A DNA stretch of 64,000 nt from Anisakis pegreffii (Eukaryota; Nematoda; Chromadorea; Rhabditida; Anisakidae). The first letter of the stretch is position 1, and the number at the start of each line of letters is the position of its first letter. The notes below the pieces were generated by a model that worked only from the letters and a program-made list of their open reading frames with translations, was not told the DNA's origin and did not search any database. The position numbers and the translations under genes are program-made. Location: positions 124,001-188,000 of the forward strand of contig JAPYMA010003030.1 of the NCBI GenBank assembly GCA_035041965.1, in the 5' to 3' direction. Shown here one piece after another: positions 29,801-40,600 of this stretch.

Positions 29801-32183
29801 AAGATGTTTTCTGTAAGAAGAGTGGGTGATGACTATTCCAGAAGGGCTATTGCCTATATCTTCATTCGTCTTTAAGTACTGTTCATTCAATAGAGTCAGT
29901 AAGATTCCACAGTTGAAAGAAATCATTGGTTATCTTAAATATTGTTTAATTCCTTTATTGGGCGATCCAATCGAATAATTTGAACTCAGTTATTCTCAGG
30001 AGACATAAATCACCTTGTATACCACTGAAGAGATCGATACGAGTGTGTGGTACTGGAATTCATGGTGTTCCAAGGCAGCAAATGAATTTGAATACAGCGT
30101 TTATTGATGCTTCACAGGTTCCCTTTTACAGACAACCTCCAGTATTTTTATGATCCCAACATAACATCAACTTGATCTGTTGCATATTTATGACTTTTTT
30201 ATCACTTTTCTTCCAATTCACAGTGAGAGATAAATTGCAAACCATAAAATATCTTAAGAAAAGATTTTTGATTAGCTCGATGAGCCCTGTGAAGTGATGA
30301 ATGTAGTATGTCTCGTTTTGAAAGCCACTTAATTTGGGACTGATTCCATGCTAGTTTACGGTGCGATTCTGAACAGAACGGCTTTAGGTGTACGGTAGTG
30401 ATGCGATCACTCAACGAAAGTTTCGTGCCGGGGTACGGTCAGGTCTGAGTATGATTCCGATTGGTGGACGCATGTTTCCGCCAATGGATGGCCGTAACAC
30501 GTTCAATACGGGCGATGACCGCTCGAATCTGTTCGTCGGTCTTGCCGCACTTCATACTGTGTTCGTTCGTCTGCACAATAAGTTCGTTTCACTGCAAATT
30601 TTGTCTATGTTTTTTTCTCTTCATTGCTTTCAGTATCGTTTCCGTGGAAATTTTTGTTAAGCACACATTCTGTCAGCAATGGTACTTCACTGCATGATGG
30701 GGAGACGAAAAATGTCTGAAACGGCTAATTCAGGGACAAGATTTTGCAGCCGGGCACCACGAAAATACGACGGCTCAAAGAAAGTCGGGAACGGGCAAAA
30801 AAAAATAAAGAAAAAAGCTGAAATTTTCCGATCCTTGCAACACGCTAGTGCTCAATAATAGAGGAAATTATCTCACGGATTTGAGAAGATTTTCAGAGTA
30901 TTTAAGCTGGCTTAGTGCTATTCAATGGGCATTTGATCAGTCAATAGATCTGATGGTAATTCCCGCCTATTACTAAACACATACGTAGACCGAGGAAATT
31001 TTGAGGAAGGATACTCAAAATTTTGGTGGACTATTAGTGAGTACAATCGAAAAAAAAACAAAAACATAATCAAAAACATTCATCAGTGAAAACTTCGAAA
31101 TTGCAACGGAGTGGGAAATCCATTTACTTATTTCCACGTTCCATCGGTCTAAACTATCGTACATTACGGTTACGATTAACTGGATGATTATCTGACCAAC
31201 AGCAAATATCGAAGAAATGAATAGTTCATTATCGTAATATGTCGAATAATATGATGTGTAATGTCAATGAATCGAGCGATATTGGAGGATTGATTCGGTA
31301 TTGCGCACGATGAACAAGAAATGGGACGAGGATCGATTGTTTCAAGAGACTCGAAAGGTGGTGGGCGCAATTATGCAGGTGATCACCTATCAAGAGTTCT
31401 TACCAGCGCTACTCGGCTCTTCTCACAATAAACTCATTCCCAAATACACTCACTACAAACCAAACACCAATCCAGCGATTTCCAACGAATTTGCTGGAGC
31501 TGCTTACCGCCTTCATGGACTTATTCAGGTGAATCGCTCAATGTTTTCGAATAGAAAGCCACTACAAACGAACCCTGATCACAGTTCCCATATTCCATAT
31601 AATCACACACGCGCTTTCGTTTCTTTTCCTGAGCGCTTTCATTTCTGATCAACAGAACAATCGACAAATTGCTCAAAAACTCTCAGTCAGTTTATTGACG
31701 ACACCAATTGACAGACTTTATGTGGACTAGGTGTCAAATAAACATAAATTCAGCTTAAGATTTCTTTAAGGCGGAAGAACTGGCTTAATCTTTTCGTTTG
31801 ATTCGCATAGGAAAAGCAAGCTATGATACGGGAAAGTTTGAATCGAGTTTAATAGAATTGAGAAATTGGTTTCGGAAACGTAGCCAGTTGAATTTCGGTG
31901 GTGTGAAGTTGTGAGAAATCGAGAATTTTTGATTGCTTCGAAAGTAATCATGAATGACGAAATGCATTTAATGATGAGAATCAATTGATAATTTGGATTT
32001 CCCTAATTAATACTAATTAAGGAAACGTACGAGTTACGTAATGCGAAATTCGATGTGGTCGGTGTAACACGATTCGTTGAATCGACATTCCAGATTCAGA
32101 AACTCATCAACAGTGGCATTGATAATTTGATTCGCGGACTTCTTTCACAACCTGCTCGACTTCCACAACGTATCACTACGCAG
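26842..32183 (+). CDS. Secreted ShK-domain animal heme peroxidase, C-terminus not found
   Basis: The predicted product is a secreted animal (cyclooxygenase/myeloperoxidase-type) heme peroxidase of the nematode MLT-7/SKPO kind, which cross-link cuticle or act at the surface. Exons: 26842-26899, 27168-27329, 28340-28488, 29111-29180, 29482-29692, 30000-30117, 30388-30581, 31288-31528 and 32022-32183, giving 455 in-frame codons. A hydrophobic signal peptide (MPSARSLLLHCIQLIAF) comes first. An ShK domain follows, with cysteines spaced as CINDCC...CAFW...EC...NPNWM...C..SCRVC. The peroxidase domain opens at CYHKNYRTFDG. Visible are the distal His in MQFGQFLSHDMSKN, IDAS/VYGS, the catalytic Arg in GDDRSNLFVGLAALHT and the proximal His in NEFAGAAYRLHGLI. 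Ser replaces the first Asp of DHD, and Asn stands where mammalian enzymes use Glu to bind heme. After SGIDNLIRGLLSQP the VTNHLF and RGRDHG segments are missing. Reading through the last donor gives a stop after six codons. The acceptor at 31287 is weak. Confidence 0.88.
28542..28934 (+). other. Intronic 130-codon frame with FGHST motif
   Basis: This frame lies in the intron between the third and fourth peroxidase exons, in the same orientation. It contains RIAVMEFGHSTTQ, which resembles the proximal-histidine block AFRFGHST of some nematode peroxidases, but the surrounding residues do not align well. It could be a relic exon of a second peroxidase or coincidence. No splice structure supports its use. 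Confidence 0.2.
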
Positions 32184-32196
32184 GTTCTATCGTTCT

Positions 32197-32439
32197 TCAT
32201 CTAAAATTTCTGTTAGCCTTATTCGTCTGAGTTGTGGCTTTCTCATACATCTTGTTTGTGTCATTATATAATCCCCCCCATCTTATTGGATCCCCTGCCT
32301 CATTGTCAATTAGAACGTATCTGCAAACGCCCAGATACATTGATTCCCCAGGGATGGTTGACCAAAGAAATACGGTGTTGATTTTCCCATTCATGCAATT
32401 ATCTGGCCAATTGCGGTTAAAACAAGTTATTGTGCGCAC
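32197..32439 (-). other. Unassigned antisense frame just past last peroxidase exon
   Basis: An 80-codon minus-strand frame begins 13 bases after the last recognised peroxidase exon and reads protein-like (for example INTVFLWSTIPGESMYLGV, then DNEAGDPIRWGGLYND). I recognise no family. It may be inserted DNA that separates the peroxidase from its missing 3' exons, or a chance frame. Confidence 0.25.
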
Positions 32440-32678
32440 CTGTAATCACTTATCGCTCATACAGCTCCTTCGGTGTATTTATCATAATTCGTCAATGATT
32501 TTTGTGATTTTCAAAAACTGCTTCCTGTAACTATAGCAATGTCAGTGTTGATTAATTCGAATTGAATGAGTTGAATCAGACGAAGACAAGCACCAGGACA
32601 TTTTGTCAGTCCACTTTATTTGGATAGGGATGGGAAGCAAAATTCAAGTGTTAGCTATTACTCTACCCTATACTTTCA

Positions 32679-34754
32679 TCATTCACGAATTTTCAAACCG
32701 ACTTTGAGTTGCATAAGTTGCTCGTCGGTTCCATAAAGTGATGAAAATATGGATAAAGTTGTAAGATTAGTTAACTGCCCAATGATGGCGTAAGTCGACT
32801 CGTCAAAATACTCATTCACGTAAAGCTCTGTCAAAGTATTCCGTAATGGCGACACGAGTAATTCCCTTAAACTGAAAATTTATTTCTTATGACACGTCTG
32901 ATCCGACGACAGATTACACTAGTGACCATTATGACCACACAGCAAAATCTGATATTAATTCCAGTTTAATCAATCAAATTTTGATACTTATCCCATGATT
33001 CTGGACTAGTCGAATAACACAATGGATTCCAAGAGGAGTGAAAAGGCCCCTAGGCAGACCACGAATAAGATGGGATGAACCATTTGTCAGAATGTTTGGT
33101 CAGAAATGGAAATGTCTGCATAACATAGAATAACGTGGAAATCGGTTGACCTGCACCCACATAAAGAGCGAAGACAGATCGCAAGGCAAGGTATGTTCCA
33201 CGACTCACAAAAGTGCAGGATTTCGCTAGATTCGAATGAAGTATTCAGTAGCATTGTCCTTGCTGAGATTATAAACAACTACTTCAATAATACATGAAAG
33301 ATTATGAATATTTCAAATCTACTGGTTACGAATGCCCGTGACGGTTCAAAACAGAGAGTCAAAGCTGGTGCTTGTGAAAACATCACAGAATTATAATTGG
33401 ATACATCGTCAGAATACTGATGAAACTTGCTCAAAGCTATACGGTACATTGAGCAGCTGCAACGGTCGTTCGGATTCACAAAGTTTTGGAATGAAATTGC
33501 TCGGTTTTCCATCCATACTTATGAAGTGTAATTGACGAAGATGTTTCAAACAATCGTTCGAGAATAGTACATCGACGACCTCATTATCAATCTGTAATGC
33601 ATTATGAATGTGAAAGAAAAACTCGTTGGACACTACATGCCTCATTCATGCAACATCAATTCGATAATATCCATAAATTCACATCACAATAAAGAGTGCC
33701 TACATTGCGAACATAATATAAGTTGAGCACTTCAACGTAACGAAAACATGTGACCAATTTTTCAACGCATCCAGCTAAATCTGAAAAAAAAAGCAATTAT
33801 TATAAAGATGACATGTTACTCTCGTCACAATATTTCTTTTGAACACGAAGTTATGAAGGCGATATTGCAGCATTTCATATTTTTCGAACCAAACAAATGG
33901 TTTTCAATACATTATGAAAGAAAAGGTTTCATAAACTCATCGTAACCAACAGATATGTACTGTGAAACAGAGAAGAAATTAACAGTATTCGCTATGTGGC
34001 GTATTACCTGGGAAGTATGCAATATCGAGAAACGTGACATGTGGCATACAATCAGGAAAGACGTCAAAAAACACATCCTTTTGAAACACCACACACAATT
34101 TCCTGACCTGATTTCTTACCTGAAAACAAGAAATTAGTTCAACCCACAATTTGACTAAGTTTGTCAAACTTAGAGCTGCGCGATAAGAAAGAATTTCAGT
34201 TATGGTTTGAACTGCACTCATCAAATCAATCGCATTTTCACACACCAACCCGGCCCATCATGATATCCATATGTTCAAACACTCAGTTCTATGACAGTTC
34301 TTGTTTAAAAACTATAAAGTGTTCCAATCCTCAATTTAAGGCAAATCAAGTGATTGAAGTTTAAAAAATCACTTCATGAAGTAACAAAACCTACTGCAAG
34401 CTGAAACTGTTCTCTGTGCAATAGTGATACCAAAAGCAAATATTTCTGATCACTGGATATTACCTTATCTGCTGATTCAACTGATTGTGAGGAAATAAGA
34501 AATGAATGAAAATTTGCATGATTGCATGATTTGCATAAGTATATGAGCAGAATAATAAATACCCGTTCTAAGAATTCTTTAGTGCTCTCCGAATCTGTTG
34601 ATTTCTTATTGACCAGTACACGAACATATCGATAGAGTGACGGTGTTCTGGCGAGTGCATTCCATCGTTTTGATACTTTTGAAATACCATTGACAAGGTC
34701 AATTGGGTGAACATATTTGAATACACTCAGCCACACATCGTCCGGGAGAACTTT
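32679..34754 (-). CDS. F-box/leucine-rich-repeat protein (5' end missing)
   Basis: This is the likely substrate-recognition subunit of an SCF ubiquitin ligase: the F-box binds SKP1 and the LRRs would bind the target. Minus-strand exons are 34754-34563, 34119-34008, 33780-33704, 33591-33443 and 32871-32679. All phases agree and give 240 codons plus stop. The F-box opens the first recovered exon (LPDDVWLSVFKYVHPIDL, then VSKRWNALARTPSLYR). Leucine-rich repeats follow: MPHVTFLDIAYF, FRYVEVLNLYYVRN, LKHLRQLHFISM, NTLTELYVNEY and LTNLTTLSIFSS. The last exon ends with TGA at 32679. The initiator Met is not in the first exon, which begins after a CTTCAG acceptor, so a short exon is missing upstream. 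The 33443 donor is weak and was chosen for phase and repeat continuity. The last intron carries an RTE relic. The gene is convergent with the peroxidase. Confidence 0.85.
33005..33190 (+). mobile_element. RTE-like retrotransposon 3' end inside F-box gene intron
   Basis: The plus-strand translation contains TQWIPRGVKRPLGRPRIRWD followed by a Trp/Lys-rich stretch. This matches the C-terminal end of RTE-type ORF2 proteins (the KRPxGRPxxRW motif). A stop interrupts soon after, and the sequence then matches 14636-14708. It sits in the last intron of the F-box gene, opposite to its transcription. It is a 5'-truncated dead copy. Confidence 0.85.
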
Positions 34755-34759
34755 CTGAA

Positions 34760-35020
34760 GGTTTTTGAAGCATGAAAACGGATGAATTCGTTCGAGTAAT
34801 TTGTTTCGACTACTTTGAAGATGATATTATTTGGTTGTTATTATTACTTGGGCATCGGGTGGTTGTTCTGTCGATCGCTGTAGGCGTTCGGCGGAATATT
34901 TATTCTATTAGAGCTATGATTAGTTATTGGACTGGTATTTGGCTACGATTAATTATGCAAAGTATTCACGGCAACTAATTAATTACTCGGTTGTGTTCGG
35001 TTGGCCTGCTCGCCTAGCCA
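34760..35020. other. Region expected to hold the F-box gene start
   Basis: No first exon with a convincing start codon was identified. A plus-strand 68-codon frame here has no recognisable motif. Confidence 0.3.
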
Positions 35021-35286
35021 GCGGGGTGGCCTAGATCGAGGCTAAACAATGTGCACGGAAACGCGAGCATTGTGACCAGCAGCGTTACAAACGTTTGATA
35101 GCCTGGCCGATCCAGGTGATTTTGAAGATGATATGCATCAAAATTTCTGAGTGTATTAGTGCTCAATATCCCAACCAATCCCTCCTCTTCGGGGTACGAG
35201 TCAATTTGGAGGATACGGGACGGGATGTAAAGCTCAAATTCAGCCTTCATGAACTTGTGCTGGAGCCGGAGACGAATCCTTTTCAT
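35021..35286 (-). repeat. Relic coding repeat, copy A
   Basis: This is GC-richer than its surroundings. The minus-strand frame contains AYHLQNHLDRPGYQTFVTLL and ends SLDLGHPAG. A diverged copy of the same reading occurs on the plus strand at 45735-45846 (YNLHYLDWPGCQTFVTLL, then LDL). Two diverged copies with the protein reading kept point to a decayed mobile element or a pseudogene family. The family is not recognised. Confidence 0.5.
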
Positions 35287-35520
35287 TCAGCATCTCATAA
35301 ATAAATGATCACTATAAATCATCACGAAATCGACCAGAAATATACGATAAATCATATAGGGACGTATCGATAACGATGACTACCGAATTCTGGTGGCATA
35401 TTAACTTATGCCCGTTTGAATTCACCTGCACTTTTCTTGTATGTTGAAAACAGAAACATGTCTCTGTGAATAAGACACGAAACATTGACCAATTCAATGG
35501 AAACAAAATGATTCTGTTTC

Positions 35521-35649
35521 AGAATGCGTTTGAGCAATTTCTGCGCTGTGCACATGAGTAATGCTTCAGGTGAACTTAGAAAGCGTTTAATTCCTGAGCC
35601 TCTTTACAAACGGATTCGAGAAATAAATCAGATCGGCCCTGATAGATGA
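35521..35649 (+). other. Possible exon after TTTCAG, function unknown
   Basis: After a strong acceptor (CTGTTTCAG) a plus-strand frame runs MRLSNFCAVHMSNASGELRK, then RLIPEPLYKRIREI, to a stop at about 35649. It looks protein-like. It does not match the missing peroxidase C terminus in any obvious way and has no partner exons identified. Confidence 0.25.
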
Positions 35650-37239
35650 CGATAACAATTGATCCGCATAAACTAAATATGTTAGTAAAATACTTTGGTA
35701 AGCTGAGTCACGGCTGGTGATAAAGAACGTCCAGGTTTTGGTGTTCTCCTTCTGGTGGGCCATCGTTGTTGATATTCTGACTCCGATAGTGGAAAATCAA
35801 CATACGAACAATTGTGAATTCCTCTGAAAAAAATTATAAAACATTCAATACGGATATTGCAACGTACCTCAGCAGTGAACAGAATTGCGAAGTTTATTGT
35901 CGACCAGATGAAAGGATCAAAATGCGAATTAAACATAAGTTATCACGTGCTTATTATCTGGAAACTTTTCGTAACGATCAGAAAAGAAAAACATTCAAAA
36001 AGTGACCGTTTAGTGAGTCGATAACGTTTATCAACGCGTTGATATTTGGATGAAAATGGAAGAAGTTTGCACTTCTCTACACTCTCCATAACTAAAAACG
36101 AAACATACAGCAAAAACTGGCCAAGTTATTTTCTGAATACGGAATTACCGAATGCATCACGTTTATAGTTACTTCGTAGTTGTTCATAGAAACCGCTAGA
36201 TTTTTATACAATGCTTCGAACTGATTCAATCCGAACAGGGTCCTGGAAAGAGTCGAAACGAGTGGCTAGAACATCGTTGGATATTGCCTGATGGAAAATG
36301 CTCGGAAGTCGAGTATGAGCTCGAGCGTGGAGCTGAGGCCAAGCATTTCTCTGAAGCCAAGTGCTAGCCTCAGACTCAGCTTGAACTGAACTTAGGAACT
36401 CTTCACTTATTCGCGGACTGGCTTAAGCCTGGTCAAATTTAAATCAAAGCCCAGCTGAATGCTGAGGAGCTTCAACTTGCTTACGATCAAGTGTAATCCA
36501 ATTCTAAAGGCCTAACTTGAACCTAAAGGAGCCTGAACTTTTGGAAATGGCGCTTTTTGAAATAGTGTTATTATCTGATTGGACAAAATTTTTTACAAAT
36601 TCTAATTCTCATCCGTCAACTCACAAAAAAAATCGGTACGTACACAAATTTTCAGAAAACTGCTAATGAAAGTATTCAAGATTACGAAGAGTATCTCATC
36701 CATTCGCTGAAATAGTACATATTTAAAGTGGTATTCTATATGAGCAATAATAATTACGTAGTACTTTTAACAAATTTTGTCACAAATTCGCAATGAATTT
36801 GGGACAAGCAAGCATTGTACACATGGTCTCAGGCACGTTCAAACACTATCAGATTTGCGTATAATCATGCAGAAAAGTCGTGTGACCATGCATGAAGAAA
36901 CATGAAAAGACTCTCACGAAATAAGAGAGACTAATTGAGCTGTCGTTCACGTCGAGAGTGGCTGACATGTCAGAATTCTTAGTTCGAAAGCTTTGCAAAA
37001 TTTGCACAGTGACTGACAGGAAACGAGGAGGAACACAGCTAAATCATCATTTTCAAGGAATCGTCCATTGAATTGCTAACAACGTTGCAAGAGAATCAAT
37101 CGCACCAAGGAAATAGTGATACGAACAGAGAAGAGTACATCTGGCGATGTAACGTTTAATTTGTGTGTTCGTGAGAATGTATGCGTGAATGCAACCAACA
37201 AATCACATTCCATTCGGATTTAACGAGAAATTTTTCGCC
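35650..37239. other. Gene-free DNA
   Basis: No gene is supported. Between about 36290 and 36490 there is a patch rich in GCCAAGC/GAGCT/CTGAGGC words that differs in composition from its surroundings. It may be a short decayed repeat. Confidence 0.35.
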
Positions 37240-37620
37240 AGTTATATAGAGGAACGACCCCACAGAGCGTGAGACATACACGAGCGCGTTGTTTCCCTAT
37301 GTAACTGCCTGCCTGCGTTCGTTCGCAATCGTCTCAGCTGCGCTGCCTTACGATCGGTATCATCCTCGCGATTCTCTTTCATTTATGTAACGTATCGTTG
37401 AATCGACGTCTGTCTTTCATAGACTCAGACACAACAAAATCAGTCAGACAGCAGCAGCAGCAACAGCGGGAGCGGGAGCATCAGCCAACGAACGATTTGC
37501 CTTATCATTGCGTTTCCTATTATGCTATCTTGCCCTTCGTTGATTATCTGCAATCTACTAGCGTGTTTCGTTTGGTTTCGTTTCGGTTTTCTTCATTCTT
37601 ACGTTTGTGAATTTCGCTTT
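37240..37620 (+). promoter_or_regulatory. Possible promoter/first-exon region
   Basis: A TATA-like word (TTATATAGAGG) is followed by an unusually GC-rich, CpG-containing stretch with pyrimidine clusters and a CAG/CGGGAG repeat at about 37450-37480. Composition then switches to T-rich plus-strand sequence. This is the most promoter-like patch of the 35-56 kb region, but it rests on composition alone, and the open frame inside it (70 codons) has no motif. Confidence 0.25.
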
Positions 37621-40600
37621 GCTTGGAAATTTTTTTGGCTGGCACGCATTGGCTGTTGACGAAACAAGCGTAATTTTCAGTGGAAGCCTAGCGCTTTTTC
37701 TTGTTTCAATTCCATTCCTCCACTTCAATTCGTTCAGTTTTTAAAATTTTTTGAAAGTCTCAATTGTGCGCTATTATTGATGATCGATTAATTGAGTCGT
37801 TTTAGTGATCTTCTGCGTTGAAATAGATTAATGTCTGGTTAAAATTTCTTTCAGCTGCGTGAATATTAGTGGGATTTTGTCGATTGTCTCGGTGTTATGT
37901 ATTGAGATGGAATTTGTGGTTATTATGGTTATTTTTTACAGTTAGCTAGCTTGGCTGTGGAAAAGGATTTGCATATCGATTTTATACACTTCTGTTTATG
38001 CGTAAAATTAGATTTTATCTTTCGCTGGAGCCACGATTAATCTTTACTGATTATTTCACGCTTTTGATACTGCATTTCAGTTCTCAATACGAAAATGTTG
38101 TAAAATAATGGCATACGTAGAATTTTTTTAAGTTAAGTAAGTGTAAAAATTTCTTTCAACGAATACTATATCAGTCGATGAAAGGTAATTGAAAGAAACG
38201 AAAACCCTCATGAATGTAATCAGTGATAGCGATTCGATTGATTCTCATACTCTATTCTCAAATTTTCCTCTCGTCCGTAAATGTGCCATCATTCTAAGCT
38301 AATGATTTTCTCGTTTCTTTTATGATTCGATGTTCTCATATATCATGTCATAAGTATGAAGTTGTTCATTTGATGGGTTATTTTCACATGCTGTGCTAGT
38401 CATTCAGTTAATGTGGATGCAAATAAAATAAAATACGCAAGGGCTCAAAAATCTGTTGAGGAAGAGGATCAGGCCTGGGATTTTATTCACAATCAGTTTA
38501 TTGAAAGTATTCAAATTTTCCGAACTCGAGCAAAAGCCAACGCTTGATTCGAAGTGAATTCGAATGTTTAGAACAGCACTGATATTCTGCATATCGTTTT
38601 CTGTATTTTTCTGCATTCACTGAATCGATTTCTTTTCTGAACCAGACTTTCGTTCGCTAATTATGTTCAGTGGAATGAAAAGAGCATTGAATTTAATGTT
38701 CTGTGAGATGCTCCCACTTAAAACTGGTCTCTGCAATCCATTTGAGTAGAATGGTGTATTCAGCTTCATGCAGTAATTATTTATTCGGATAGAAAATTTT
38801 AATTAAACTTTCCAGACGATGAATGTTTAGTTTTTGATCCAGACGATATTTCGCTATTGCCGTCATTTTAGTTATATTGGTTAACATTTTCATTTAAATG
38901 ACAGTCAGAAACATTCTCTCATTCATTTGATCAGTAATTGCAATAAGTCGTCGCGAGTTTATGCCTCTGTTATCACCAATATCATAAATATCACATTCTT
39001 TCTTCGTCTAAATCCGTCTTTTCACGCAGCCAGCGATCTAACCATAAGCACAGAGAAATCGCAACCATCTTCGTGACATTCTGACCTCAATTACTGATAT
39101 ACCAAGCATAGAGGTGTTGAGCAACTCCCCATATTGCCCAATGAATTTTTGGGAGGGGATCTCAAAATGTGCCCGAAAATACACTTCGCTTCATCGATCG
39201 AACATGCGTCCAGTGATAGCTCCGGGTAGCTGAGCTGCTTGAAAAAACCTGTAGTGGTGAGCCAGTGATCGTATCGGATCAATGATAAACAATGATTTTA
39301 ATTAATGCAACCGAATAAATCCATAAACATTCCGTAGTTGTGCCATAACGAATGCCCGTTGCCGTGAACACTTTGTGTAACTTAAAATAGCCGAATACCA
39401 ATCCAATAAATTTTATCGATCGGCAAATCAACCGCTCTGTAACACTACATATTATAAATTCTGTGAATTCATGAGGATTCCTGATGATGATGATTTGTGG
39501 ATTCATTACTTTATATCGTCGAAATTTTTATGAAATTAATAAAGGTGAATTTATGATTAAATGGATGCAATTCGAGCAGTATTTCTCAAATTCATTTCGA
39601 GCGGTATTTTTCGAATTCATTATCCAATGCGTATTTAACGGAAATGAATCGCGAGTGGATGATAAATTTAGATCGGTGAGTGATGTGGAAGCAATATTGT
39701 GCAATTTTGCGTTGATGTTGCGAAGAAACGCCTCTTGAAAAGGGTAAAATTGCACACGATGGCCAGCAATTAATTTCGCTTCATAACGGACGAAAGTGCA
39801 TTAAGCTAGCCAGCTGCACACACACGTTTATCTTTTCGTTATTGATATTCAATAGTATAGTCGATCGTTGATGAATTCTCTCGTTTCGGCTCTTTTCGTG
39901 TTGTTTATTGCCTTCTGCTTTCTGTGATCTATTCGCGGTGAAGCTGTGGGAATAAGAGAAATGAAAGGGGCAAATGCTCGTCGAGACTAAACGAATGGTG
40001 TAGTTAAGCGAAACAACCGCTTCGAAACCATCATCTTGCACGAATGTCAGTCATTATTCATCAGTTTTTTGTTTCTGGTGAGTTTGACTTGTTCACTCGA
40101 AAAAAGGATGATGATGATACATACCTCAGTCGTGTTGGATAATAAATATTCGATGCAGTGAATGAACACAAGCAACAATTTCATTCTCATTTGTTCATTG
40201 TTCCCTAACGCGAACCTCTTCTTTCTTCTTTCGTCGTTTCATTTTCGTTTGAAGCGCTCTGAGCTGTGTACCTACGCACACATTTAAGTCTTGCTTCTTG
40301 TTACTAACTGATCATTTTTTATTAATTATGTAATTTTATCTCAGCGCACAGTTATTGAGCCAGAAATGGGCGCGGTATCATGAGTAGTAAGTTCTCGTCT
40401 TACAATTAATATTTTTCCCTAACATTACAAGTAAATTTGGGAAAGTCAGCGAAATTAATGTCAGCATTACTTTTTTGAGGTTGCACGAGGTCTTTAATTC
40501 TTTGGAAGTTTTCCTTTGGTGTTTCAGATCATTGAAATTAAAAAAAAAAGAATTTTAAAAATATTATGTTGAGTAAATAAGCGTTTAGGCGCAGGTTACA

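Noticed and set aside
35521..35649. Missing C-terminal exon of the peroxidase
   Set aside because: The frame after the acceptor lacks RGRDHG, VTNHLF or any other conserved C-terminal peroxidase block.
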